Origin: Ichthyophthirius multifiliis
Taxonomy: Eukaryota > Ciliophora > Oligohymenophorea > Hymenostomatida
NCBI RefSeq assembly: GCF_000220395.1
Contig: NW_004086333.1
Location: 1-64,000, forward strand
Reading direction: 5' to 3'
Length of the DNA: 64,000 nt
Under the pieces are notes generated by a model. It ran no database searches and was not told the origin of the DNA. It saw nothing but the letters and a program-made list of their open reading frames with translations. The translations under genes were made by a program, and so were the position numbers. This document shows, in pieces, positions 38,313-49,296 of the stretch; the first letter of the stretch is position 1; every line of letters starts with the position of its first letter.

Positions 38313-39986
38313 ATGTAAGAGAAAATAGGTACAAAGTCTATTTTTTAGTTTAAATTAAATAGTTTTAATATTGAAGATATATAATTTTAAGCTACAGATT
38401 TTAAAATAACATATATTAAATTAAATTATGACCAATATGGAATTATAGGAATACAGGTAAATTATAATAAAATTTTAGAGTTTGATATTCCTGATAAATA
38501 AAATAATAAAGATGAAATTTAATTCGGACCAATAAAAGGACTTTAATTATTTAAATATCCTTATGTAGAAATGTCAATAGGTTTTTAAGAATATATATAA
38601 GAAATAAAAATATATAATGATAATTACATATCGTACTTTAGCATCAAAACAAGCAAAGACAAAAAGATAAAAGCAGGTTTAAAAATAGGCAAAAAAATAG
38701 AATATAAATGTAAAGAAAACGAACATATAATAATAAGAGAAGCAGCAATAAAAAATTATTTATCCTATTTAAATATTGAAATAATTGAGTGCAAACAAAA
38801 TACAATTTCTCATTTTATAAAAGAAAAGAGCTTTTATGAAATTAAAAGTTTAGATTTTCAAAGGACTGGATTAATTGAAAATTAAACAAATTAATTGTTT
38901 GAATTAAAGGAAATTTAACAAATTATTTTAAAAAATTATAAATCATAATAACAAGTGTATTTTATTAAAATACTATCTTATGAAGTTTTTTTCTAAAAAA
39001 ATTATTATATACCTTTAGTATAATAATAAGGAATAAATATAGTTTATGATCTTGAAATAAAAGAAAAAGATTAAATTAATTCATATAAAATACAAAGAGA
39101 TCTAAATTAAATATTTATACTGAGAGATGCACTAAAAAGTTAGATTTTAGGATATTTAGTTCCTTGTCTATATGAATAGATATAATATTACGATTAACAT
39201 TAAGTATAACTTTTTACAATAATTTTGACATTGTTTTTAATAGAAATAAGTTTAAATAGTATATTTTATAAAAGCGATGCTTTCTAATTATTTATATCTT
39301 AATATACTTCAAATGATTTTGAAAAAAAATTAATTTTTTTTACAAAATAAGACAAGTACTTAAGTATTTAAAGGGCAGAAGAATATTTTAAAAGTAAAAT
39401 AAGTTCAGCAAATTATTCACCAATTTAACATGAAAAGTATTTCAATTTTGGAGTAAAAATGTAAAAAATATATGAATTTATGAATTCTAAAATTAAATTT
39501 ATAAGTATGTTTGTTTAATAAAACTTAGCTTATTAAAAATAATTGTCACATTTTATTAATAATTTTCTTCCTGAATATAAATAGAACTTAAGATAACCTT
39601 TTTATAATATAACTTAGTAAAAAAAATATATAATTCATACTAATATTATAATTTTGGAAGCCTTATTTTATAAAATACTTAAAGATACTAAAAATGTTTT
39701 AAATAGAATCAAATATATTGATGATTTAATAAATAAAATAAACAATAATTTTAATATATTGAAATCTTTGTAAGGAGAAGAAAGAAGAAAATGCTAAAAT
39801 GCTATATATTTGATCAAAAAAGAATATAATATATTGATATAATACTATTCTAATTATTTTATTGATTAATTTTAAGAGAAAAATACTAATTTATATTATT
39901 TTTTTATTTAACAAATAGCATTAAGAAATACATAAATTAATTAAAATTATTAAAATTTTTGGGTTGAAGAGAATATTTTTCTTTGA
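38313..39986 (+). CDS. 557-aa protein with possible jacalin-like beta-prism N-terminus, unknown function
   Basis: A single intronless frame from the ATG at 38313 (MQEKIGTKSIFQFKLNSFNI) to TGA 39986. The first 150 residues are beta-rich in the order KITYIKLNYDQYGIIGIQV, FGPIKGLQLFKYPYVEMSIG, EIKIYNDNYISYFSIKTS and AGLKIGKKIEY. This resembles the repeated strands of jacalin-type lectin or similar domains (inference). The rest is helical and charged (QRAEEYFKSKISSANYSPIQ; KILKDTKNVLNRIKYIDD; RNTQINQNYQNFWVEENIFL). There is no signal peptide; one hydrophobic stretch (VQLFTIILTLFLIEISL near residue 310) could be a buried helix or a membrane segment. No frame break occurs. Its start faces that of the coiled-coil gene across 282 bp. 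Confidence 0.72.
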
Positions 39987-40084
39987 AATTAAATTATTTA
40001 TTCATTATAACTGCATTTATATTAAATGTATTTTATCTTTTTAGTTATATTTATAAATTCATTTTTAAATTATTTACATTTTAT

Positions 40085-41095
40085 TCAAAAAAGTAATTTG
40101 AATAGATATATATAATTCAAACTCATTCTGTTCTTTGTTCTTTTTTATTTTATTAAATATATATAAAAGTGTAATAAATACCTAATATTGCCTTTTTTAA
40201 TTAAAGTTTAGCATTATTAGCATAAAAAGTTTACAGATGTTAAGCTTTTTAGTATTTCTTAATCTTTTTTCTTAAATTATTCAACGCTATACTAGAAATT
40301 AAGATACTTAGTTAGTGATTTAGTATAATTGTTATTTATGTTAGAATTAATTCTTGTCAGTTTTTGATTTTGGAAATTAATTTTTTATTTTACTATTAAA
40401 AATTATATATATAAAATAGTTATATTTCCTCAATCAAATAAAATTAATTTATGGTAAATCATTATATTTAATATTAAAATTTCTTCCTCCAAAATCATAT
40501 ATGTAAATACATATTCCAATAGAAGATGATTGTTAAGTCTTATTAACCTTTTTTGTTTTTATTGTAAAATAAATAATCTGAATTTAAAATATATAAATAA
40601 TTTTTGTATTCACGTATATTCCCCCCCCAATGATAATATATTGGAGGAGGATTTTCCCATTAATAACAAATTTTTATCCAGATTTACTTATTTATATTAA
40701 ATTCTAGTCATTCATTTAAAGGATTATTCATATTTGGTTATTCTCAATATAAGTAAATATTATTTTTATAAAACATTAAAGATTAGCAATGTCTTCATTG
40801 GGCCTGGATTTTCGACTGCTTTTGTTTTCTTCAACTTATTCTAAATAGTATTTAATATTTTCATATTTAAAAAAATATTTAATGCCGCCTAATATGGTTA
40901 ATTACCTCTGTATAAATATATATATATATGTACCTTTAAAAATATAAGTAAATATGAAAAAATTATCAATTTTTTGCTCATTATTTACTCATTTTAATGA
41001 GTTTTAGATTATTTCTTTAAGTTTTACACCTAAATATTTTAATTCTGATCATGATTTATCATATTTCTTACAATGGTTATTCCATATAATTTTTT
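40085..41095 (-). pseudogene. Kelch-like gene remnant with in-frame TGA codons
   Basis: Segments read like kelch blades: SELKYLGVKLKEIIQNSL, GGIKYFFKYENIKYYLEQ, NPLNE-stop-LEFNINKQIWIKI, WENPPPIYYHWGGNIREYKN followed by YLYILNSDYLFYN, and IGICIYIYDFGGRNFNIKYN. Then comes a helical tail (YSVEQFKKKDQEILKSLTSV). Kelch repeats show the W-x-x-x-x-x-P-x-P-x-x-x-x-H ... Y-x-x-x-x-Y-x-x-G-G pattern, which fits only loosely. Three TGA codons (41049-41051, 40989-40991, 40708-40710) fall where tryptophan would suit the context. At least two frame changes and one intron with a (TA)n tract near 40917-40930 are also needed. Most likely a decaying gene; assembly error is the alternative. Confidence 0.4.
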
Positions 41096-41263
41096 AATAC
41101 ATTAGTTTTATTTTATTTTCACTTGAATTTTCTTTATATTATTATTTAATAATAAATTTTTATATTTTTATTTATATAAATTTATATGAAAAAAATAATA
41201 AAAAAAATAATAATAATACAATTTTTAATTTTTTATTTATTTTTTAAATTATATTTTTTCTTC

Positions 41264-41770
41264 TCAAAATTATTTATGTATTTAATTCTAATCATTATTT
41301 GTTCTAAAAAAGCCTCTTTCTAAAGCAAAAGTAAATTAATTGCCAATCATAGGTGTTTTAATGACTTTATTTATTTCCATACATCTTGTATCGTTTAAAT
41401 TTGCTGCTAAAGGTTCAGTAACGTAAGCTTAATTGTTGACTTACAATATGTTTCTTACTCTGTTAGTCCTTTCAGGTGAAGTTAATAAAGCTTTAAATGA
41501 TTTATCAAGTGGATTCAGCTAAGATATTTTTGATTAATTTAAAAATACTGAACCATCCACTTTTTATTATTGCTACAAATGTGGTGGAGTTTCTGGTTCA
41601 TCAAAAAAGTTTACTGGATTTCCGAATACTACTGTATTTGGTTAGTTTTTATTATCTTCATTATCTTTTATTAAAGGTCCATAATTTATATGTGGGATTA
41701 TTTACTAAATTTTATGTTCTATTGGTTTTTAATTATGATCATCACTACAACAAGAGCATTGATTACCCAT
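41264..41770 (-). CDS. 168-aa protein with putative N-myristoylation/palmitoylation start
   Basis: A clean, intronless frame from the ATG at 41770 to TGA 41264. It begins MGNQCSCCSDDHNQKPIEHK: Gly2 followed by three cysteines within residues 5-8 looks like a dual N-myristoyl/S-palmitoyl membrane anchor, which is an inference from the motif only. Further on are NTVVFGNPVNFFDEPETPPH, LNPLDKSFKALLTSPERTNR, and AANLNDTRCMEINKVIKTPM, ending NDQNQIHKQF. No domain is recognised; the proline/serine segments look like linear motifs. It would be a peripheral membrane protein of cilia, cortex or vesicles. Confidence 0.68.
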
Positions 41771-42530
41771 TTTTTATGAATTTTTTATTTAAAATAATAT
41801 TAGTTATTTTTTTTATAAATATAATAAAAATAAAAAAATGTTTTTAATATAAAATTTTATTTATAGTATTTATTATTATTATTTTAATATATATATATAC
41901 ATATTTTAATTAATGAAATAAATTTAATATATCATGTAAATTTAAAAAACCTGAAATATATTTTAATTATTATAAAAATATTTTTATCGGTTACGTTTTG
42001 AATACTTACTTTCAAAATGAAAATCATATATAATTATATAAATAGAAAATAATGTTTTCAATTTAATAAAAAATCAGTGTAATTAAAAGATAGTAAAGTT
42101 TGATGTTAACCATCATTTTTATAAACTAATTATTAATATGGGATGCTACTTAGTGAGATTAATTTATAGATTCAAATGTAGTTAAAATATTATTATAGAG
42201 AATATATAGAGCAAATTAACTTTCTTTTTATTATAATTTAAGTTCTGCATTATTACGAATTATTATTTAAACAATAAATATAATTTATATTTAATGTTTT
42301 GAACCAATTTTAAATGATAATAAAATATATTAAATTTTATATTGTTTTTTAATAAACAAAATTCATTTTTTTATAAAAATATTTATAATTAAATTTTAGT
42401 TTAATAAAGTATTCATAAAATCAAATATTATAAATTAAATGGTTATTAATAAAAATTAATTAAAAAAAATAATAATCATATTATTTAAAATTAAAAAAAT
42501 AAAATATTAATAACACATTATTAAAAAAAG
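41771..42530. other. Intergenic, divergent promoters
   Basis: 760 bp of A/T-rich sequence between the start codons of two genes. Nothing else was recognised. Confidence 0.55.
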
Positions 42531-43522
42531 ATGAATTAATTCCAATAAGTAATTTAAAAATAAATAAAAATATCAAAAAAGCAAAAAAAAGATACCAAAA
42601 TATGTATATAATTAATATGGAGAAATAGTAAAAAAAGTAGGTTCACCAAGAAATCCATAAGCAACTCCACCTCCTCGTGTAAATATGTTTATAGGAAATC
42701 ATATAAATCTAAAATCACTTGATTAATAAGTTATAGTAAAAAATAAAAATATATATATTATACAAAAAAATAACTAAATAGAAAAATAATAGTTACGATA
42801 AACATTTTTATAGTATCAAAAAAGATTATGTAGCTAACACAAATAAGCCAAATAATCATACAATAGATCCATTTTTTTATAAATAATCATATGAAAAATT
42901 GAACTAACAATAAACTTAAGAAGCAGAATAGTATAATATACTAAGAAATGCTTCAGAATAAATTTTTAAAACGCATTAAAGCTAAAATACACAAGAAGCT
43001 ATTCTTAAAAAAAGTGATGGAATATATAATTATAATAATTAAATGCAAGAATCAACTTTATATTAAAACTAATTATATAAAAGTATCAAGCATGAATATG
43101 TAAATAATAATTTAAGAACACATTTGGATAACGTCATATAACCAAATAGAGGAGAGTTAGATATTGGAGATAAAAGAAGATTTTTTAATCATAATACACA
43201 TCTTGAACCTGCATTATTAAATTAAAATACAGTTAAAAAATCATTAGAAAGTTTCCATGTTTCTAATATTTTTGGAAATAGTTTAGCTAATGAAAATAAA
43301 CCTTTGCATGTATTAGAAAAGGATATAAGAAAATATGCATTGTCTTAAAATGATTCTGTTGATGAGATGATGAATATGTCTTAAAGATTAAGAAATATGA
43401 AAGATATTTTAAGACAAATAAAATACCCTTAAAAAGCTATGTATTTAAGATAATTAATTGAAAAAAGAATATAACATTAATAAAATAGAGTAAATTAAAA
43501 AAAATTATACATTAACATAAAT

Positions 43523-43566
<44 letters not shown>

Positions 43567-43656
43567 AAATAGAAAGACAGAAGAAATAAATTAATTGCTC
43601 TACTTGGTAAAGAATAATATCCATAGTTTTAATATTAAAATAATAAACATTCATGA
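42531..43656 (+). CDS. Hypothetical protein, about 320 aa, possibly cytoskeletal
   Basis: The first ATG at 42531 gives MNQFQQ, which joins across an intron to IPKYVYNQYGEIVKKVGSPR and then NPQATPPPRVNMFIGNHINL. After a second intron come YDKHFYSIKKDYVANTNKPN, NNLRTHLDNVIQPNRGELDI, GDKRRFFNHNTHLEPALLNQ and a helical QRLRNMKDILRQIKYPQK. The last intron carries a (TA)n tract, and the final exon ends QFQYQNNKHS before TGA 43656. The mix of PPPR, tyrosine and basic helices resembles ciliary or microtubule-bound proteins of ciliates, but no family was recognised. Confidence 0.65.
43527..43564. repeat. (TA)n tract inside an intron
   Basis: About 19 TA units. They lie within the last intron (about 43490-43569) of the gene 42531-43656, whose flanking exons (HQQNR / KDRRNKLIALLG) join cleanly. 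Confidence 0.85.
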
Positions 43657-43981
43657 AATCAATAATATATATTAAATAAAAATATCATTTATAATATGAA
43701 TATTCAATTATTATATTTTACTAGTTTGTTTTTTTTTTTTTTATTAATTATTAATTTTATTTTAAATTGAAAAATTTAATTATGATTTTTTCACGACTAC
43801 AAAAAATAATTTATTTAAATTAAATATAATCTTATAAATAATATATTTTATATATTAAATTACATTATACTAGGTCAGACAAAAAATAGAATAGAATCAT
43901 AAACATATATATTTTATAAAATATAATAATTAATAATATATATATTTTTATTTAACTAAATAAAAAAAAACATATCGAAAA
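43657..43981. other. Intergenic, AT-rich
   Basis: 325 bp without recognisable features; it should hold the promoter of the CHMP2-like gene. Confidence 0.5.
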
Positions 43982-44965
43982 ATGGGAGGAAAATAACCTG
44001 TACCAGAACCACCATAACCAAAGAAAACTGTAAAAGGTAAATTATTCATATTAATACTTTAAAATAAATTAATTCATAAATAATAGAAATGGTCAAAGAA
44101 TTTTCGAAAACTATAAATAGATTAAAAAGAGATTTCTAAAGAGAACTAATGAAGCTTGAGTTTAACCAAAAAAAAATAACTAATGATATTAAAGCAATGA
44201 TAAAAAAAAAAGAACCTAGAGTATAATAAATAATAAAATAAAAAATCTATAATAAAATGATACATATATATATTTTTTTTATCAATATAAAATTTTAAAT
44301 AATAGTCAACTATAAGAATTATAGTTTAATAACAAATAAAAAATAATGCTATGATAAATAAATACAAAAGATTGGATGCACAATTATCAGATGTTCTTTT
44401 CCAGTAATTATATATAATTTTAAATATACATTATAATTGTTTATATCGATTTTATTAATAATTTTACTCTTATCAAAAAAAAAGGTTAAATTCTGCTGCT
44501 ACATCAGAAACATTATGTACTATAATGAAAGGAATGGGAGATATAATGAAAGCAGGAAATAGTGCAATTGATATAAAAAATATTTAGATGGCAATAGAGA
44601 CATTTGCTGTTGAAAGTGAAAAACAAAATGTATTATAAGGTAATAACTTTTATAAACATTTCTAATATTTTTTAAAAAATATAGAACAAATGTCTGATAT
44701 AATGAATTAAGATGAAGAAGAAATGGGTGATGAATAATGCGATAAACTAATTGACGAAATGGAAAAATAAGTAGGAGGAGGAGGACAAGGAGGAAATGTA
44801 AAAATTATATAATTAATTGTTTTTTTATGTAAAATAAATAATTTAACAAAAAAAAATATATTATCTATTTTTTTATATATTTTTTTTGTTTAATTATAGA
44901 ATTAAATTATTGGACAAGCTAATGAAGAAGAAGATTTTGAAAAAAGATTAGAAGCATTAAAATGA
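43982..44965 (+). CDS. ESCRT-III Snf7-family protein, CHMP2/Vps2-like
   Basis: ESCRT-III subunit that polymerises at membranes for budding and scission. The ATG at 43982 starts MGGKQPVPEPPQPKKTVKEM. Helix 1 reads FSKTINRLKRDFQRELMKLE followed by FNQKKITNDIKAMIKK, the usual basic hairpin. The next helices are MINKYKRLDAQLSDVLFQ and SETLCTIMKGMGDIMKAGNS. An acidic segment (NQDEEEMGDEQCDKLIDEME) and a glycine-rich linker lead to the C-terminal DFEKRLEALK, which matches the MIM1 motif that binds Vps4 (D/E-x-x-L-x-x-R-L-x-x-L type). Five introns of 40-90 nt separate the exons. CHMP2 fits best by wording, but CHMP3 or CHMP1 cannot be excluded. Confidence 0.82.
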
Positions 44966-45575
44966 AATATAAATAAAATATATTTTTTATTAAGTAATAT
45001 AATTTGTTTAAATATATTTTTTATTATTATTAAAATATTTTATTTTATTATAAAATCTAAAATGATATTTTGAATTCTTATTATTATAAATTAATCAATC
45101 TATTCATTAATTTAAAGAAAAAATTAATATATAAATTTATAAAACTTTTATTTATTTAATTTTTGAGTTAAATTTAATAATTAATAATAGTTTTATTAAA
45201 ATTGTATAATTTTAAATTTTTTATTTTTAAAATTATTAAATTAATATTTTTATAAATATTAAAACTTATTATTAATTAATAATTTATATTTTTTTATTTT
45301 AATATTTTATCACAAATCACTAAAAGTAATAATTATAAATGTAATAAGCTTTATATTGAATAATATTTTTATTTTTATTTTTTATTATATTAAAAATACT
45401 ATTTAGTATAATCATCAAATAATAGTTTGCTTTTAAACATTTAATTGAGTAATGAATTATTAATAAGTATATTCAATTTTTAAAAAATTTGATTTTTTTA
45501 TTTAATTTTTATGAAAATAAATAAAATTAATACTATATATTTTAAAAAATACATATCTTAATTAAATAAAAAAAA
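44966..45575. other. Intergenic, AT-rich
   Basis: 610 bp of A/T-rich sequence between two plus-strand genes. Nothing recognised. Confidence 0.5.
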
Positions 45576-47854
45576 ATGAAATATTATATTTTATTATTTA
45601 TATTATTGTCTTCTATAAAATGCCTTATATAAATCGATTTATATCTTTTTAATACATAGAAAAATTAAGAAAGTACATATGGATATGGATTTTCTAAATT
45701 TAATCTCTTACTTACACATTATAAAACAAAACAATTATTCCGCAAAGCTACACTTGTTTAATTTTCAGATTTTTAAAAGGATAATTTGCTTAAAAATATT
45801 TTATTCTATAGACCTGGAGCTATTATAATTATATGCCCTAAATAATTCGATGATTAATAACTATAAAATAAAATATGGGATTAAATTTTTTAATAAACAA
45901 GTTTTAAATAATTATAACAATTTTAAACTCAATATTATTTTTTGTTTAATTAAAATATTTTTTTTTCTTAAAAGATTAAAAAGACATTTAAATACCGATA
46001 TATATAGCAATTGAGTCTTAAGAGCTAGATGAATATTTGATTTTGACAAATAAAACTATTTCTTCATAATAAAAGTACTAATAAAAATATATATAAAAAT
46101 ATATAAAAATTTAAAATTAGTGCACATAATAAATAAAAAGAATAAGAATACAGAATGATTGTAAATAGTTAAGATCCGAAAATCCATAATTAATTAGAAT
46201 TATAAGATTTTTATGGATTTTTATCTTCTTAATTACATCATTTAAGTTTGTAAAATATTTTAATTGTAGGATGCTTAGATTATTTCACACCATCAGCCGT
46301 AAATATAATAAATTTTCATTTAATGAAATTGACATTTATTTTATTAATTAAGGATTTAAAGCCTGAATTTTCTACATAAAATACTGGAGCATATGCATTT
46401 TACAAATTAGCATATTAACTTAAGCAAGCATTAAAAAATTAACTTGGAGACTTATAGTTATAAAAAATATATAAAAATATTTTTTAAAGCAATAAATAGA
46501 TATAATGTACTATTTTATCTAACGAGTACTAGTAATTTAAATTTTACTGGATTATAAAGTTGGGTAAATTCCAAAGACAATCAGAATAGATTTAACTATA
46601 TTTTTTTACTTGATTAAATAGATGATAATTAATAATTAAACTTAGAGTTATTTTAATCATTAAGTGCAGATGATTAGAATGTAAAGGTATTATTATTTCT
46701 TATATTTATTAAAACTTATATTTAATTTATCTATTATTAGAACTTTAAATAATAAGCTGAATAGAAAAATATTTAATGTAATATTGAAATTAATTAAAAG
46801 CCATTGTTTAATAGTATAATATTTATAAATAGGATATTAATATTAAATAAAATCATATAATAAAAGGCTCTAAAAAAGTTAATGTTATAAAAATTACATC
46901 AAGATCTAAATTAAATAAGTATTAATTTATTCCAAAATCAAATTTTAATAGAAATAATTTTGAAAACTTAGTTAGCTTTATTGAAGAATATTTTTATAAT
47001 TAAATTTTTTTAAATTAAGAAGTAACAAAAAAATATTGTATTTTTTTTTGTTTCTTTTATTTAAACTAAAATTAAAAAAAGCCTTTCGAAAAAGGATTTA
47101 AAAAACTAAATTAGACTTATACTTAAAATTATATTTAGACAACAACCGACTTATTGAATTAAAATTAAAGACATGTGACTAAATTAAATAAAAGCAAATT
47201 ATTTTATTAATAAGTTCTTAAAGTAATTTGTTATAAATAAAATTTTTATTTTTTATTTTCATATTTATGTATTTTTTATAATTAATTTAATACATATTAC
47301 TTTTATATTTTATAATTAATATTATTTAATTAATTTCATTATTTAAATAGCATTTGAAAAAAGCAATTACTGATACAAAAGTTTTTTAATATTAATATAG
47401 ATAAGCTTCTTTCTATATTTAAGAAACAGCCACTAAAGCTATGATTGTAAAAGATTATGATTCATTTATTAATTTATATATACTTATAGCAGCCTTAGCT
47501 TGGCTTTATATTGTTTATTTATTCTTTTAAGTAATTAAATATATTTTCGATTATATTTAAAATAAATTAGTCCAACATAATTTTAAGTAAAGAAAAAAAA
47601 GAATGAATAAATATATAAAGAAAAAAAAATATATATATAAATATTCCGAAAATTTTATTTAAATATTTTTTATGTTTCAAATAATAAATAGTATAAATTA
47701 TTATGTAAATTAATTATTTAAAAATGTTAATTTTGTAAAGTTTTAAACTAGTTTTTTTTTTTCTATTTATGCAAATTTTAATTTGATATCAGTTAAGGAA
47801 AAACATAATTCTTTTAATTATAAAGCAATTACTTTTTAAATTGAAATGTTCTGA
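45576..47854 (+). CDS. Nicalin-like ER membrane protein (M28-like fold)
   Basis: The ATG at 45576 starts a signal peptide (MKYYILLFILLSSIKC). Then come LYLFNTQ, TYGYGFSKFNLL, FYRPGAIIIICPKQFDD and IPIYIAIESQELDEYLILT. Next are NILIVGCLDYFTPSA and, after an intron, FSTQNTGAYAFYKLAYQLKQ. The order follows animal nicalin: luminal lead, GAVVIILP, VPVYFAVE, IVIVAHYDAF, SNGSGVSVLLELARL. Near the C-terminus one membrane span is visible (INLYILIAALAWLYIVYLFF), as in nicalin, followed by a basic tail. The metal ligands of M28 peptidases are not conserved, as in nicalin. Nicalin acts with TMEM147 and NOMO at the ER translocon; that role is inferred. Middle exons are hard to join, and the final stop could be earlier. 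Confidence 0.62.
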
Positions 47855-48007
47855 TGTTAATAAGGATTTATATAATATTTTTTTATTTTTATATATTAAA
47901 TAAAATAATATTATTATAATTTAAAATGTTTAAATAAATTTAATTGTTTAAAAATATATTAACTATGTTTTTAATAGTATTTATATATTTCAATTAATAA
48001 TATTATT

Positions 48008-48583
48008 TCAGAAGAGTAAGAATTATTTTCTTACTGAACCTACAATTTCATTTGGGTAAACTTAAAGTGTATTGAATCTGACAGTTTTAGAGATAGGTCT
48101 TTAAAAGAAAATAAAATTAAAAATATTTTTAATTTTTTTAAAAATATAATTAAAAACCTGCATTATCCAGCAACAAGAATATCACCTTCTTTAACTTAAA
48201 AGCATGGTGAAACATGGACAGCAATATTTCTGTGTCTCTTTTCATATCTATTGTATTTTCTTACATAATGTAAATAATCTCTTCTGATAATAACAGTTCT
48301 GTTCATTTTAGTTGAAATAACTAAACCCCTAAAAAAATATTATATATTATCAATTTTAAATATTTATATACTTAATAAGTTTTCCTCTAATTGAAAGGTT
48401 AGATGTGAAAGGGCATTTTTTGTCTATATAATGACCATCAATTGCTTCTTTTGGGGTTTTGAATCCTAAGCCAATATTTTTATAGTATCTGACGCCAGTT
48501 GAAGTTTTTTTTTATAAAACTTTTTTTGAATTCAAAAATATTCCGTCTTATTTTTAAAATGCTCTTTCGTGTTAATTTTCCAT
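48008..48583 (-). CDS. RPS11: Small-subunit ribosomal protein uS17 (RPS11)
   Basis: Cytosolic 40S protein that binds 18S rRNA. The ATG at 48583 gives MENQHERAFQKQDGIF, followed by [71 protein letters not shown] and [10 protein letters not shown]. It closes [20 protein letters not shown] and a short basic tail before TGA 48008. The match to eukaryotic RPS11 is near-continuous and length is normal. Two introns are present, at about 48316-48372 and 48112-48167. Between SFIKK and TGVRYY the frame is off by one at the T9 run 48505-48513; here one base fewer, not more, repairs it. A ribosomal protein this conserved must be functional, so this break is best seen as an assembly error. Confidence 0.95.
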
Positions 48584-49296
48584 TTTTTCTTTTTATTTTT
48601 ATTCTTCTTTTTTTTTTTTTTTAAATTTTTTTTTTTTTATTTTTATTAAAAATTTTTGTTCAATAAATTATAAGAATCTTTTATTTTTTTATACTTTTTA
48701 TAATTTAATCTAGTATAATTATATTTTAACTTTATTAATATTATAACATTAATATTAATAATATATATTTTATAAACTTTATTAATATAAAAAAGTATTT
48801 ATATAAGGCATATAAGATTAAAATATGCATTTATTTTGAAGTATATAATTTTCTAAATTTTTTGTAAGTATCTTTAAAATATAAATAATTTATATTTATT
48901 TAATATATAGAACTATCAAATAATAATTTGTAATTTTTTTCACTATGGGTTTTTTTTCTTGATAACTTATTATTATATACTTTAAATTTATTTATTCAAA
49001 ATATTACTAATTTACAAATAGCTTATTATTATTTTTATAAATATATTAATTAATTTAATTATAATAAATTATTAAATTTTTTTTAAATATATCGAATATG
49101 AGTAATTGATATATTTAATTAGTTTATTGAATGAAAATTTGATAAATATTAAATCAAAAATAATTAAAATTGAGATTTTTATAAAAAATAAATAAAAGTT
49201 ATGGATTAAATATTATTATTGAATAAAAAATAAATTAATTTATTTATATAAAAAGCATTATTTAAATAAAAATTAAAAAATATAATAAATATATAA
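48584..49296. other. Intergenic, divergent promoters
   Basis: 713 bp between the start codons of RPS11 and the Sec1 gene. It includes a T-rich stretch at 48600-48650 just upstream of the RPS11 start (A-rich on the RPS11 coding strand). No defined element was recognised. Confidence 0.55.

Noticed and set aside
40708-41051. Selenocysteine decoding of in-frame TGA
   Set aside because: No Cys-like context or SECIS-like hairpin seen; three TGAs plus frame changes suit decay better.
41497-41847. 116-aa plus-strand ORF
   Set aside because: Antisense shadow of the MGNQC protein gene, whose frame is clean and richer in informative residues.
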